64,000 bases of DNA from Citrobacter amalonaticus Y19 (GCF_000981805.1 NZ_CP011132.1:992001-1056000), one strand, 5' to 3'; shown: positions 8,487 to 18,240, counted from the first letter of the stretch. Notes: generated from the letters alone by a model not told the origin. Numbers and translations are program-made.

Positions 8487-9689
8487 TTAACTGGCTTTTT
8501 TGATATGCGGTAAATCAAACGCTTTACGCAATGCGCGAACAAAGGCTTTGTCGTGACAAATGGTTTTGCCCGGACTGTCAGACAGTTTGGCAACCGGTTT
8601 ACCGTTGCACTCGACCAGTTTGATCACAATGTTCAGCGGTTTAACTTGCGGAATATCGCAGGTCAGACGCGTACCAATGCCAAAACTCAACTGCACGCGG
8701 GAGGAGAAGTGACGGTAAAGATCCACTGCTTTATTCAGATCCAGATTGTCGGAAAAGACCAACGTTTTGCTGTGTGGATCGATACCCAACTTTTCATAAT
8801 GGGCGATGGCCTTTTCGCCCCACTCGACAGGATCGCCAGAGTCATGGCGCAGTCCCTGATAACGGGTCGCAAATTCGCTGCCAAAGTCGCGTAAGAACGC
8901 ATCCATCGTGATGCAGTCGGTCAGCGCGATGCCAAGTTGATCCGGATATTCAGTTAACCACGCGGCCAGGGCGGCACGCTGGCTGGTCGCCAGTTCAGGA
9001 CTTATCTGTTGATGCGCCTGGAACCACTCGTGCGCCTGTGTGCCCATTGGCGTCAGCGACAGACGGCGGGCCAGATCGTAGTTACTGGTGCCAACGAACC
9101 ACGACTCCTGCTGCAAACGCTTCACGATAGCCTGTTGCACTTCGCGAGAAAAACGGCGACGGGTGCCGAAATCCATCAGGTGGAAGCGGGACATATCGAG
9201 ACTGGACGTTAAAGCAGTGAAATCGACTAATTTCGTCTCCAGCGTATCGAGGGCCTGCGCGACGCCCATTTCTGGTGAGCGATAGCGATGAACCAGTTCG
9301 CTGATCACTGCCAGCAGCGGGACTTCCCACATGATGACTTCACGCCACGGACCGCTTAAGCGGATATTCAGCTTTCCGTTGTCGTTGCTGACGGAAACCT
9401 GCTGCGGGTCATAGCGAAAATCGCGCAGCCAGTTGAGGTAATCCGCTTTGAAGAAGGGCAGGCCGGAGAGCCACTGATACTCTTCTTCCTCCAGGCGCAG
9501 ATGCTGCATAGCATTGACCTGCTCGCGAATGGTGTCGGCATAAATACCCAGCAGGTCGTCGCCTCGGCAACGAAATTCAGCCGCTACCTGCACATCATAG
9601 TAGTGGTGAAATACGGCTTGCTGCATATGCAACTTATAAGCATCTGTATCCAGCAACGAGTGCAGAACAGGAGAAGCGAATTGTGTCAT
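8487..9689 (-). CDS. pncB: Nicotinate phosphoribosyltransferase
   Basis: This enzyme converts nicotinate and PRPP (with ATP) to nicotinate mononucleotide in the NAD salvage pathway. The start is at 9689 (MTQFASPVLHSLLDTDAYK), giving 400 residues as in E. coli. An in-frame start 48 bases upstream would place the NadR operator inside the coding region and is disfavoured. Family hallmarks include DTDAYKLHMQQAVFHHY at the N-terminus, FGTRRRFSREVQ, SNYDLARRL and the phosphoribosyl-binding region RHDSGDPVEWGEKA. Transcribed alone on the minus strand. Confidence 0.97.
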   Translation of the reverse strand: MTQFASPVLHSLLDTDAYKLHMQQAVFHHYYDVQVAAEFRCRGDDLLGIYADTIREQVNAMQHLRLEEEEYQWLSGLPFFKADYLNWLRDFRYDPQQVSVSNDNGKLNIRLSGPWREVIMWEVPLLAVISELVHRYRSPEMGVAQALDTLETKLVDFTALTSSLDMSRFHLMDFGTRRRFSREVQQAIVKRLQQESWFVGTSNYDLARRLSLTPMGTQAHEWFQAHQQISPELATSQRAALAAWLTEYPDQLGIALTDCITMDAFLRDFGSEFATRYQGLRHDSGDPVEWGEKAIAHYEKLGIDPHSKTLVFSDNLDLNKAVDLYRHFSSRVQLSFGIGTRLTCDIPQVKPLNIVIKLVECNGKPVAKLSDSPGKTICHDKAFVRALRKAFDLPHIKKAS

Positions 9690-9718
9690 AGGTGCGCAGT
9701 AGCATCCTCTCACGGGAG

Positions 9719-9736
9719 CGTTTAGTACAATAAACA
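9719..9736 (-). promoter_or_regulatory. NadR operator upstream of pncB
   Basis: CGTTTA-GTACAA-TAAACA is a near-perfect dyad matching the NadR box TGTTTA-N6-TAAACA with one mismatch. It lies 30 bases upstream of the pncB start. NadR represses pncB when NAD is plentiful in E. coli and Salmonella; its action here follows from the site. Confidence 0.8.
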
Positions 9737-9955
9737 ACTAAGAAAACCGCTGGAGTATACCTTGTTTAGCGATTTATTGAACCCCGATCACACCATAAGC
9801 TGACGTCAGGGTCGAGTGCATTTCGTGCCGCGTGTTATAAAAATGTAGCAAAAAGAGTGTTTGTGCCTGAAAAGATAAACATTCTGCGTAGCGTGTTTTG
9901 CGCAACAGGAATAGACTGAACTCGAGACTCTTCAAAAGATGCTAAAGGTTTTTTT

Positions 9956-12568
9956 ATGACACAACAGCCACAAGCCAAATACCGTCACGACTACCGTGCG
10001 CCGGATTACCAGATTACTGATATTGACTTGACCTTTGACCTGGATGCTGAAAAAACCGTGGTCACGGCAGTGAGCCAGGCTGTTCGTCATGGCGCATCGG
10101 ATGCCCCGCTGAAACTGGATGGAGAAGATCTGACGCTGGTCTCTCTCCACGTCAACGATGAACCGTGGACAGCTTATAAAGAAGAAGCAGGCACGCTGGT
10201 GATTAGCAATCTGCCCGAGCGTTTTACGCTGCGTATTGTTAATGAAATCAGCCCGGCCCGGAACACCGCGCTGGAAGGCCTGTATCAGTCGGGCGAGGCG
10301 TTATGTACCCAGTGTGAAGCGGAAGGCTTCCGCCATATCACCTGGTATCTCGACCGTCCGGACGTACTGGCGCGTTTTACCACCAAAATTATTGCCGATA
10401 AAAGCAAATATCCGTTCCTGCTCTCCAACGGTAACCGTACCGGCGAGGGGGAACTGGAAAACGGTCGTCACTGGGTTCAGTGGCAGGATCCGTTCCCGAA
10501 ACCGTGCTACCTGTTTGCGCTGGTCGCCGGTGACTTCGACGTGCTGCGCGATACCTTTACCACCCGTTCCGGGCGCGAAGTGGCGCTGGAGCTGTATGTG
10601 GATCGCGGTAATCTCGACCGTGCGCCGTGGGCGATGACGTCGTTACAAAACTCGATGAAGTGGGACGAGGAGCGCTTCGGCCTGGAGTACGATCTCGACA
10701 TCTATATGATCGTCGCCGTCGACTTCTTTAATATGGGCGCGATGGAGAATAAAGGTCTTAATATCTTTAACTCCAAATACGTGCTGGCGCGAACTGACAC
10801 CGCCACCGACAAAGATTATCTCGATATTGAACGCGTGATCGGCCATGAATATTTCCACAACTGGACAGGCAACCGCGTCACCTGTCGCGACTGGTTCCAG
10901 TTGAGTCTGAAAGAGGGGTTAACCGTTTTCCGCGATCAGGAGTTCAGTTCGGATCTTGGTTCCCGCGCGGTTAACCGGATCAGCAACGTGCGCACCATGC
11001 GCGGCCTGCAGTTTGCTGAAGATGCCAGCCCGATGGCACATCCGATCCGCCCGGATAAGGTCATCGAAATGAACAACTTCTACACCCTGACCGTGTATGA
11101 AAAGGGCGCAGAAGTCATTCGCATGATCCATACCCTGCTGGGCGAGACGAATTTCCAGAAAGGGATGCAACTGTACTTTGAGCGCCACGACGGCAGCGCG
11201 GCGACCTGTGATGACTTCGTCCAGGCAATGGAAGATGCATCCAACGTCGATCTTTCCCATTTCCGCCGTTGGTACAGCCAGTCCGGCACACCAATTGTCA
11301 CCGTTAAAGATGACTATAACCCGGAAACCGAGCAGTACACGCTGACCCTCAGCCAGCGCACGCCGGCAACGCCGGATCAGGCCGAGAAACAGCCGCTGCA
11401 TATTCCGTTTGCCATCGAACTGTATGACAACGAAGGCAACGTGATCCCGCTACAGAAAGGCGGTCATCCGGTTAACGCCGTGCTGAATGTGACGCAGGCG
11501 GAGCAGACGTTTGTGTTCGACAACGTTTATTTCCAGCCGGTACCGGCGCTGCTGTGCGAGTTCTCTGCCCCGGTGAAACTGGAATATAAGTGGAGCGATC
11601 AGCAACTGACGTTCCTGATGCGCCATGCGCGCAACGACTTCTCCCGTTGGGACGCGGCGCAAAGCCTGCTGGCAACGTACATCAAGCTGAACGTGGCGCG
11701 TCATCAGCAGGGACAACCACTCTCTCTGCCGGCTCATGTGGCGGATGCTTTCCGCGCCGTGCTGCTGGATGAGAAGATCGACCCGGCGCTGGCGGCGGAA
11801 ATTCTGACGCTGCCTTCGGCAAACGAAATTGCCGAGCTGTTTGAGATAATCGATCCGCTGGCGATTGCGGACGTTCGCGACGCGTTAACGCGGACGCTGG
11901 CCGTTGAACTGGCGGATGAGTTCCTGGCAATCTATAACGCCAACCGCCTGGAAGAGTACCGCGTTGAGCATGCGGACATCGGCAAACGTACGCTGCGTAA
12001 CGCCTGCCTGCGCTTCCTGGCCTTCGGTGATACGACGCTGGCAGACGCGCTGGTGAGCAAACAGTATCGTGAAGCGAACAACATGACCGATGCCCTGGCG
12101 GCGCTGTCTGCGGCGGTGGCTGCACAGTTGCCGTGCCGTGACACGCTGATGCAGGAGTATGACGACAAGTGGCATCAGGACGGTCTGGTGATGGACAAAT
12201 GGTTTATTCTGCAGTCTACCAGTCCGGCGGATAACGTGCTGGAGACGGTGCGCGGCCTGTTGAAGCACCGTTCGTTCAGCATGAGCAACCCGAACCGTAT
12301 TCGTTCGCTGATTGGTGCGTTTGCGGGCAGTAACCCGGCGGCTTTCCATGCGGAAGATGGCAGCGGCTATCAGTTCCTGGTCGAGATGTTGACCGAGCTT
12401 AACAGCCGTAACCCGCAGGTGGCGTCGCGTCTGATCGAGCCGTTGATCCGTCTGAAGCGGTATGATGCGAAGCGTCAGCAAAAAATGCGTGCCGCGCTGG
12501 AGCAGTTGAAAGGGCTGGATAATCTTTCAGGCGATCTGTTCGAGAAGGTCACCAAAGCGTTAGCCTGA
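9956..12568 (+). CDS. pepN: Aminopeptidase N
   Basis: The major cytosolic M1 zinc aminopeptidase, which removes N-terminal residues during peptide turnover. The 870-residue length equals that of E. coli PepN. The substrate-gripping GAMEN motif (GAMENKGLNIF) precedes the zinc motif HEYFH at residues 297–301, with the third ligand Glu in WFQLSLKEGLTVF. A beta-domain and a helical C-terminal cap follow. The ATG at 9956 follows an AAAGGT stretch. It is monocistronic, divergent from pncB and followed by a REP pair. Confidence 0.98.
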   Translation: MTQQPQAKYRHDYRAPDYQITDIDLTFDLDAEKTVVTAVSQAVRHGASDAPLKLDGEDLTLVSLHVNDEPWTAYKEEAGTLVISNLPERFTLRIVNEISPARNTALEGLYQSGEALCTQCEAEGFRHITWYLDRPDVLARFTTKIIADKSKYPFLLSNGNRTGEGELENGRHWVQWQDPFPKPCYLFALVAGDFDVLRDTFTTRSGREVALELYVDRGNLDRAPWAMTSLQNSMKWDEERFGLEYDLDIYMIVAVDFFNMGAMENKGLNIFNSKYVLARTDTATDKDYLDIERVIGHEYFHNWTGNRVTCRDWFQLSLKEGLTVFRDQEFSSDLGSRAVNRISNVRTMRGLQFAEDASPMAHPIRPDKVIEMNNFYTLTVYEKGAEVIRMIHTLLGETNFQKGMQLYFERHDGSAATCDDFVQAMEDASNVDLSHFRRWYSQSGTPIVTVKDDYNPETEQYTLTLSQRTPATPDQAEKQPLHIPFAIELYDNEGNVIPLQKGGHPVNAVLNVTQAEQTFVFDNVYFQPVPALLCEFSAPVKLEYKWSDQQLTFLMRHARNDFSRWDAAQSLLATYIKLNVARHQQGQPLSLPAHVADAFRAVLLDEKIDPALAAEILTLPSANEIAELFEIIDPLAIADVRDALTRTLAVELADEFLAIYNANRLEEYRVEHADIGKRTLRNACLRFLAFGDTTLADALVSKQYREANNMTDALAALSAAVAAQLPCRDTLMQEYDDKWHQDGLVMDKWFILQSTSPADNVLETVRGLLKHRSFSMSNPNRIRSLIGAFAGSNPAAFHAEDGSGYQFLVEMLTELNSRNPQVASRLIEPLIRLKRYDAKRQQKMRAALEQLKGLDNLSGDLFEKVTKALA

Positions 12569-12591
12569 TACATTGAACTGTCGTTTTATCG

Positions 12592-12652
12592 GCCGGATAA
12601 GGCGGTAATGCCGCCATCCGGCAAAATGCCCGGTGGCGCTCGCCTACCGGGC
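12592..12652. repeat. REP/BIME-type palindromic pair
   Basis: Two adjacent GC-rich dyads lie between convergent pepN and ssuB: GCCGGAT-aa-GGCGG…CCGCC-ATCCGGC (12592–12622), then GCCCGGT…ACCGGGC (12628–12652). Both have the composition and form of enterobacterial repetitive extragenic palindromes, which stabilise 3' ends and bind gyrase or Hfq-related factors in E. coli. Confidence 0.82.
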
Positions 12653-12670
12653 CTGGAACGTCCTGAATGC

Positions 12671-13438
12671 TTATCCATGCCGACGGGCTGGCTGTTCTGT
12701 TACCCCACGCTGCATAACCCGACTCAACACGTCAGCTTCCAGTTCCGCTAAACGCACCGATCCCAGGCGGCGCGGTCGCGCAATGTCGACCGTCAGATCC
12801 AGGCCAATCTTGCCATCCTCAATCAATAACACCCGATCAGCCATCGCCACGGCTTCGCTGACGTCATGCGTTACCAGCAGCACGGTGAAACCATGCTCTT
12901 GCCACAGCGAAACAATAAGATCCTGCATCTCCAGCCGCGTTAGCGCATCCAGCGCGCCAAGCGGTTCGTCGAGCAACAGCAGGCCTGGTCGGTGGATCAG
13001 CGCTCGCGCAAGGGCGACACGCTGCTTTTGTCCGCCGGAAAGCGCGGCTGGCCATTCCGTCGCCCGATTTTCCAGCCCAACCGCCGCCAGCGCCTGACGC
13101 GCAGCGTCCCGCCAGTGGCCCTTCAACCCCAGTCCCACATTGTCGATCACCGACTTCCACGGCAAAAGCCGGGCATCCTGAAACATCATACGGGTATCGT
13201 CCTGAATATCGCGAAGCGGCGTAGTACCGGCCAACAGTTCACCCGCATTCGGTGATTCCAGCCCCGCCAGCAGGCGTAGCAGGGTGCTTTTACCCCCACC
13301 GCTGCGCCCGACGACGGCAACAAACTGACCTGCCGGAATATGCAGATCCAACTGATTCAATACGGTGTTCGCCGCATACTTTTTCGTCACCGCATTCAGC
13401 AGAAGCGGTGTACCCTGGTTCAGACGGGCGGTGTTCAT
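12671..13438 (-). CDS. ssuB: Aliphatic sulfonate ABC transporter ATPase
   Basis: The ATP-binding subunit of the SsuABC importer for alkanesulfonates. It has 255 residues, with Walker A (GRSGGGKST), signature (LSGGQKQR) and Walker B (LLLLDEPLGALD) in normal order and a C-terminus like that of E. coli SsuB. It is the last gene of ssuEADCB. Its start overlaps the ssuC stop by 4 bases (ATGA-type), implying translational coupling. Confidence 0.96.
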   Translation of the reverse strand: MNTARLNQGTPLLLNAVTKKYAANTVLNQLDLHIPAGQFVAVVGRSGGGKSTLLRLLAGLESPNAGELLAGTTPLRDIQDDTRMMFQDARLLPWKSVIDNVGLGLKGHWRDAARQALAAVGLENRATEWPAALSGGQKQRVALARALIHRPGLLLLDEPLGALDALTRLEMQDLIVSLWQEHGFTVLLVTHDVSEAVAMADRVLLIEDGKIGLDLTVDIARPRRLGSVRLAELEADVLSRVMQRGVTEQPARRHG

Positions 13439-14229
13439 ACGGTTGCCTCCTTCACATGATAAGCCGGGTTCCAGCGCAGCCAGACGCGTTCCAGCAGTTG
13501 AGCGCTGACGTCGGCGAGTTTACCGAGCAGGGCGTAGAGAATAATGGCGACAACCACGATATCCGTTTGCAGAAACTCCCTTGCGTTCATCGCCAGATAA
13601 CCGATCCCGGAATTGGCCGAGATGGTTTCGGCGACGATCAGCGTCAGCCACATCAGCCCCAGCGCAAAGCGCACGCCGACCATAATCGAGGGCAGGGCGC
13701 CGGGCAGGATCACATGGAGAAACAGCGAAAAGCCGGACAACCCGTAGCTGCGCGCCATTTCCACCAGACCGCTGTCGATATTGCGGATCCCGTGCCAGGT
13801 GTTGATGTAGATGGGAAAGAGCGTCCCCAGCGCCACCAGGAAGATCTTCGCGGTTTCATCAATGCCAAACCACAAGATCACTAACGGGATCAGTGCCAGA
13901 TGCGGAACGTTACGCAGCATCTGAATTGACGTGTCCAGCAGACGTTCGCCCCAGCGCGATAAGCCGCTGATCAGCCCCAGCGTCAGGCCAATCGAGCCGC
14001 CGATCGAAAAGCCGATCAGCGCACGCCAGGAGCTGATGGCCAGATGCTGCCAGAGTTCGCCGCTGGCGGAGAGCGTCCAGAAGGCGGTTACCACCCCTTC
14101 CGGTGAGGGTAAAATACGCCCGGAGAGCCAGCCCACGGAGGAGGCCAGTTGCCAGACGGCGACGATGCCCACCGGTAAAAACCAGGGGGCAACGCGTAGC
14201 AACCACTTTTTCGTTGGCGTTGCCATCAC
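13435..14229 (-). CDS. ssuC: Aliphatic sulfonate ABC transporter permease
   Basis: An inner membrane permease of 264 residues with about six membrane segments. It carries the cytoplasmic EAA-type loop contacting SsuB (VEMARSYGLSGFSLFLHVIL). Sequence and position identify SsuC. It lies between ssuD (8-base gap) and ssuB (4-base overlap) in the sulfonate-utilisation operon, which in E. coli is induced under sulfate limitation through Cbl. Confidence 0.96.
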   Translation of the reverse strand: MMATPTKKWLLRVAPWFLPVGIVAVWQLASSVGWLSGRILPSPEGVVTAFWTLSASGELWQHLAISSWRALIGFSIGGSIGLTLGLISGLSRWGERLLDTSIQMLRNVPHLALIPLVILWFGIDETAKIFLVALGTLFPIYINTWHGIRNIDSGLVEMARSYGLSGFSLFLHVILPGALPSIMVGVRFALGLMWLTLIVAETISANSGIGYLAMNAREFLQTDIVVVAIILYALLGKLADVSAQLLERVWLRWNPAYHVKEATV

Positions 14230-14237
14230 GGTTCTCC

Positions 14238-15383
14238 TCAGCTCTGCGCGACTTTGCGCGGAATAAAGTCATTCGCCACCGCTTCGCCCTGCTGATGCAG
14301 GCGTTGCGGCTGCGGGACTTCCGGGATCGCGACGTCCAGATGCGGGAACAACAGTTCACCGACTCTGTATGCCTCTTCCAGATGCGGATAACCTGAAAGC
14401 ACAAAGCTGTCGATGCCCAGCGCGGCATATTCATTGATGCGCGCCGCCACCGTCGGACCGTCACCGACCAGCGCGGTTCCGGCGCCACCACGCACCAGGC
14501 CCACACCCGCCCACAGATTTGGGCTTACCTCCAGTTGGTCGCGCTTGCCGTTATGCAGCGCCGCCATTCGGTGCTGACCGACGGAATCCGTCCGGGCGAA
14601 AGCCGCCTGCGCTTTCGCGATGGTCTCGTCATCAAGGTGGGCAATCAGCCGATCCGCTGCCCGCCATGCTTCCTCGTTGGTTTCACGGACGATGACGTGC
14701 AGGCGGATGCCAAAACGAATGTTGCGCCCGCGCGCTGCGGCTTTGGCGCGTACCTGGGCTATTTTCTCTTTCACCAGCTCAGGCGGCTCGCCCCAGGTGA
14801 GGTAAAGATCGACCTGCTCAGCGGCCAGATCCTGAGCGACGTCGGAAGAACCGCCAAAGTAGAGTGGGGGATAGGGCTGTTGGATCGGCGGGAAGAACAG
14901 CTTCGCCCCGCGAACGTGGATGTGCTTGCCGTTGAAGTCGACGGTTTCGCCCTGTAATAAACGACGCCAGACCTGGGTGAACTCCGAGGAGGCCTCGTAA
15001 CGTTCGCTGTGATCGAGAAATACACCGTCGCCCGCCAGTTCCTGCGGATCGCTGCCGGTGACCAGGTTAAACAGCGCGCGGCCGTTGGAGAGTCGGTCGA
15101 GCGTGGCGGCCTGACGAGCGGCGACGGTCGGTGAGGTGACGCTCGGGCGCAATGCCACCAGGAACTTGAGTCGCTGGGTCACCGGGATCATCGATGCCGC
15201 GACCAGCCACGCGTCTTCGCAGGATCGTCCGGTCGGGATCAACACGCCAGTGAACCCCAGACGATCCGCCGCCTGAGCAATCTGCTGTAAGTAGCCTTGA
15301 TCCACCGGACGAGAGCCTTCTTCGGTTCCCAGATAGTGACCGTCACCGTGCGTCGGTAAAAACCAGAACATATTCAGGCTCAT
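14238..15383 (-). CDS. ssuD: FMNH2-dependent alkanesulfonate monooxygenase
   Basis: This 381-residue bacterial luciferase-family TIM barrel uses FMNH2 supplied by SsuE and oxygen to cleave alkanesulfonates to sulfite and an aldehyde. N-terminal MSLNMFWFLPTHGDGHYLG and the internal SCEDAWLVAASMIP and ATLDRLSNGRALFNLVTGSDPQ regions are SsuD hallmarks. The start overlaps the ssuA stop by 4 bases, continuing the coupled operon. Confidence 0.97.
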   Translation of the reverse strand: MSLNMFWFLPTHGDGHYLGTEEGSRPVDQGYLQQIAQAADRLGFTGVLIPTGRSCEDAWLVAASMIPVTQRLKFLVALRPSVTSPTVAARQAATLDRLSNGRALFNLVTGSDPQELAGDGVFLDHSERYEASSEFTQVWRRLLQGETVDFNGKHIHVRGAKLFFPPIQQPYPPLYFGGSSDVAQDLAAEQVDLYLTWGEPPELVKEKIAQVRAKAAARGRNIRFGIRLHVIVRETNEEAWRAADRLIAHLDDETIAKAQAAFARTDSVGQHRMAALHNGKRDQLEVSPNLWAGVGLVRGGAGTALVGDGPTVAARINEYAALGIDSFVLSGYPHLEEAYRVGELLFPHLDVAIPEVPQPQRLHQQGEAVANDFIPRKVAQS

Positions 15384-16354
15384 AATTGTTTTCCTTCCTG
15401 TTGAGTGGGCTGCCAGATGCGCTGGCGAATATCGATTTTTTTCGGTACCAGTCGGTTTTCGTAAAACAGGTCCGCAGTTTGTTGCTGCAGGGCGGCCACA
15501 GAGGCGCTAACCGGAGAAATGGTGGTTGGTGGACGATGATCGAGATACGAGGCAATCACCGCTTCCGGCAAACCCATCGTTTTTGCCAGCAGGGCAATAC
15601 TCTCCTGACGCTGACTGAGGGTTAACGCATCGGCCTGACTGAAGGTTTCCAGCACGCCCTGAATGAATGCGCCGTTCTTCTCGGCGTATGGTCGTGCGGC
15701 GAGATAGAACGATCCCGTCTGTTTCAGATCGCTGCCGTCTTTCAGCACGCGCACACCGCCCTGCAATAATGCCGCGGAATAGTAGGGATCCCAGATGGCC
15801 CACGCATCGACGTTACCCTGCTGGAACGCCGCGCGGGCATCGGCAGGGGTCAGGTACGTAGGCTGGATATCGGTAAATTTCAGCCCGGCCTGTTGCAGCG
15901 CACGCAGCAGCAGGTTGTGCGAACTGGAGCCTTTCTGGAATGCCACTTTGTGACCTTTCAGTTCCGCCACCGTCTTGATCGGGCTGTTTTCCGGCACCAG
16001 AATCACTTCTGCTTTCGGTTTTGCCGGTTCAACGCCGACGTAAACTAAATCCGCCCCGGCGGCCTGGGCAAAAATGGGGGGAATATCACCGGTGCTGCCC
16101 AGATCGATACTGCCGACGTTCAGGGCTTCCAGCATCTGCGGCCCGGCGGGAAATTCAATCCAGGATATTTTTGTTCCGGGATAGCGCGTTTCCAGAAACT
16201 GGTGGCTTTTCGCCAGAACCATACTGATGCTGCCTTTCTGATAGCCAATACGTAAGGCATCAGGGGAGGGTTCCGCCGCCTGTGTCAGCCCGGAAAAAGC
16301 CAGCAGCCCAGCGAATGCCAGCCACGCCGTACGGGGGGTAAGAAGATTACGCAT
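15380..16354 (-). CDS. ssuA: Aliphatic sulfonate-binding periplasmic protein
   Basis: The substrate-binding protein of the SsuABC importer. I choose the start at 16354 (MRNLLTPRTAWLAFAGLLAF), which overlaps the ssuE stop by 8 bases, gives a normal signal peptide cleaved near LTQAAEP, and yields 324 residues. The longer in-frame start would bury the signal peptide. The mature protein (ALRIGYQKGSISMVLAKSHQ, GSTGDIPPIFAQAAGADLVY) matches E. coli SsuA. Confidence 0.95.
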   Translation of the reverse strand: MRNLLTPRTAWLAFAGLLAFSGLTQAAEPSPDALRIGYQKGSISMVLAKSHQFLETRYPGTKISWIEFPAGPQMLEALNVGSIDLGSTGDIPPIFAQAAGADLVYVGVEPAKPKAEVILVPENSPIKTVAELKGHKVAFQKGSSSHNLLLRALQQAGLKFTDIQPTYLTPADARAAFQQGNVDAWAIWDPYYSAALLQGGVRVLKDGSDLKQTGSFYLAARPYAEKNGAFIQGVLETFSQADALTLSQRQESIALLAKTMGLPEAVIASYLDHRPPTTISPVSASVAALQQQTADLFYENRLVPKKIDIRQRIWQPTQQEGKQL

Positions 16355-16922
16355 GGGCCGCACCTCGCACGGTTTCAAAAGCGGGAACCCTGACATCACG
16401 GCGATGCAGGGCGTGCCAGAACGTTTCCAGCGCCTTATCCAGACGCAGTTGTAAATTGGGCGTGAAATGCGGTTTATGTTGATAGTCGATCACCTGGGAG
16501 TCATCGGCAAAAACGCCGTGCAAAATCTCCTGGGCTTTCAGAGCGCTGAGCACCGGTTTCAGTGCGTAATCAACGGCGAGCAGGTGAGCGACGGTGCCGC
16601 CCGTTGCCAGCGGCAGGACCACTTTGCCTTCCAGCGCTCGCTCAGGGAGCAGATCGAGCAGCGTTTTTAGCGCGCCGGAGTAGGCGGCTTTATAGACCGG
16701 CGTGGCAACGATCAGGCCGTCCGCTTCTTTCAATTGCTCAACGAGTGTTTTCAACGCCGGGCTGTCGAAACGGGCATACAGCAGATCTTCAGGCTCGAAG
16801 TTGTGCAGATTCCAGTGGTAAACCTCGACGTCCTGACCGTTCAGTTTTTCCCGGGCATATTCCAGTAACGCACTGGATCGGGAGGGAAAGCGTGGGCTTC
16901 CCGCCAGAGTGATGACGCGCAT
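16347..16922 (-). CDS. ssuE: NADPH-dependent FMN reductase SsuE
   Basis: A flavodoxin-fold reductase of 191 residues that delivers FMNH2 to SsuD. The FMN phosphate loop is at the N-terminus (ITLAGSPRFPSRSSAL), with ATPVYKAAYSGALKTLLDLLP in the middle. First gene of ssuEADCB. The 243-base upstream gap to pyrD should contain the Cbl-activated promoter, but I could not place the Cbl site by eye. Confidence 0.96.
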   Translation of the reverse strand: MRVITLAGSPRFPSRSSALLEYAREKLNGQDVEVYHWNLHNFEPEDLLYARFDSPALKTLVEQLKEADGLIVATPVYKAAYSGALKTLLDLLPERALEGKVVLPLATGGTVAHLLAVDYALKPVLSALKAQEILHGVFADDSQVIDYQHKPHFTPNLQLRLDKALETFWHALHRRDVRVPAFETVRGAAHA

Positions 16923-17065
16923 AGATGCATTCTCCCCTTATAACTAATTGTTCGCTTTTATTTAACATTGATAACAATTTTTGCAGTCTGACAGAGGGGG
17001 ATCGGGAATCGAAATGATTTATGCGGAATAGAAAATCTGAAAATTGCATAAAAAGAACGTCGCAG

Positions 17066-17081
17066 GGGAAACGTTTGCTTT
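17066..17081 (+). promoter_or_regulatory. PurR operator upstream of pyrD
   Basis: The dyad around AACGTT (GGGGAAACGTTTGCTT; reverse AAGCAAACGTTTCCCC) matches the PurR box ANGCAANCGNTTNCNT. It lies about 40 bases before the pyrD -10 sequence CATAAT (17122–17127), as in E. coli, where PurR modestly represses pyrD. Confidence 0.75.
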
Positions 17082-17132
17082 TTATTGCCACAGGTCAATT
17101 CCCTTTTTGACCGACATCGCCCATAATACGCC

Positions 17133-17150
17133 CCCGGTTTGCACACCGGG
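17133..17150 (+). promoter_or_regulatory. pyrD leader hairpin (start-site switching control)
   Basis: CCCGGT-TTGCAC-ACCGGG forms a 6-bp stem whose 3' arm sits 5 bases before the AGGAG ribosome binding site. In E. coli pyrD, high CTP favours transcripts starting with C that include the whole 5' arm, form this hairpin and block translation, while GTP-start transcripts are shorter and translated. The same C-run and G-run geometry is present here. Confidence 0.75.
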
Positions 17151-17165
17151 AATCCAGGAGAGTTC

Positions 17166-18176
17166 ATGTACTACCCCTTCGTTCGTAAAGCCCTTTTCCA
17201 GCTCGATCCTGAGCGCGCTCATGAATTAACATTTCAGCAATTACGTCGTGTGACGGGAACGCCGCTAGAAGCGCTGATCCGCCAGAAAGTGCCGACAAAA
17301 CCGGTCAGTTGTATGGGATTAACCTTTAAAAATCCGCTCGGTCTGGCTGCCGGTCTGGACAAGGACGGGGAGTGTATTGATGCCCTGGGCGCGATGGGAT
17401 TTGGCTCGATCGAGATAGGCACCGTGACCCCGCGTCCGCAACCCGGCAACGACAAGCCACGACTGTTTCGCCTGGTCGATGCTGAAGGTTTGATCAACCG
17501 CATGGGTTTTAATAACCACGGCGTTGATAACCTGGTGGAGAACGTTAAAAAGGCCCATTATGATGGGGTGCTCGGGATTAATATCGGCAAAAATAAAGAT
17601 ACGCCGGTCGAGCAGGGTAAAGATGACTATCTGATTTGTATGGAAAAAATCTATGCCTATGCCGGTTATATTGCCATTAATATCTCCTCGCCAAATACAC
17701 CTGGATTACGTTCGCTGCAATACGGCGACGCGCTGGATGATTTGCTGACCGCGATTAAAAATAAACAAAACGATCTGCAAACGATCCACCAGAAATATGT
17801 TCCGATCGCCGTAAAGATCGCGCCGGATCTTTCTGAGGAAGAACTGATCCAGGTTGCCGATAGTTTAGTGCGGCATAATATTGATGGCGTTATTGCCACT
17901 AATACTACACTCGATCGTTCTCTGGTTCAGGGAATGAAAAATTGCGATCAAATGGGTGGCTTAAGCGGTCGTCCGCTGCAATTAAAAAGCACAGAAATTA
18001 TCCGCCGTCTGTCTGTGGAATTAAAAGGCCAGTTGCCTGTTATTGGCGTCGGCGGTATCGACTCTGTGATTGCCGCGCGTGAGAAGATGGCGGCCGGGGC
18101 ATCGCTGGTTCAGATTTATTCTGGTTTTATTTTTAAAGGTCCGCAGCTGATTAAAGAAATCGTTACCCATATTTGA
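17166..18176 (+). CDS. pyrD: Dihydroorotate dehydrogenase (quinone)
   Basis: This class 2 dihydroorotate dehydrogenase is membrane-associated and reduces ubiquinone in pyrimidine synthesis. The start at 17166 (MYYPFVRKALFQLDPERAHE) gives 336 residues as in E. coli; the N-terminal amphipathic helices contact the membrane. FMN and substrate motifs include GLAAGLDKDGE, NRMGFNNHGVDN and INISSPNTPGLR, which contains the class 2 catalytic serine. The phosphate-binding end is IGVGGIDS…GASLVQIYSGF. Controlled by a PurR box and a leader hairpin (annotated separately). Confidence 0.97.
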   Translation: MYYPFVRKALFQLDPERAHELTFQQLRRVTGTPLEALIRQKVPTKPVSCMGLTFKNPLGLAAGLDKDGECIDALGAMGFGSIEIGTVTPRPQPGNDKPRLFRLVDAEGLINRMGFNNHGVDNLVENVKKAHYDGVLGINIGKNKDTPVEQGKDDYLICMEKIYAYAGYIAINISSPNTPGLRSLQYGDALDDLLTAIKNKQNDLQTIHQKYVPIAVKIAPDLSEEELIQVADSLVRHNIDGVIATNTTLDRSLVQGMKNCDQMGGLSGRPLQLKSTEIIRRLSVELKGQLPVIGVGGIDSVIAAREKMAAGASLVQIYSGFIFKGPQLIKEIVTHI

Positions 18177-18206
18177 TTTTTTCTCTCTCTTTATCAGAAT
18201 ATCAGA

Positions 18207-18240
18207 CAACCAGGGGTTTATTTCCTCCCCTGGTTGTTTT
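18207..18240 (+). terminator. Rho-independent terminator of pyrD
   Basis: CAACCAGGGG / CCCCTGGTTG, a perfect 10-bp stem with a ten-base loop, followed by TTTT. It ends 64 bases past the pyrD stop. Confidence 0.87.
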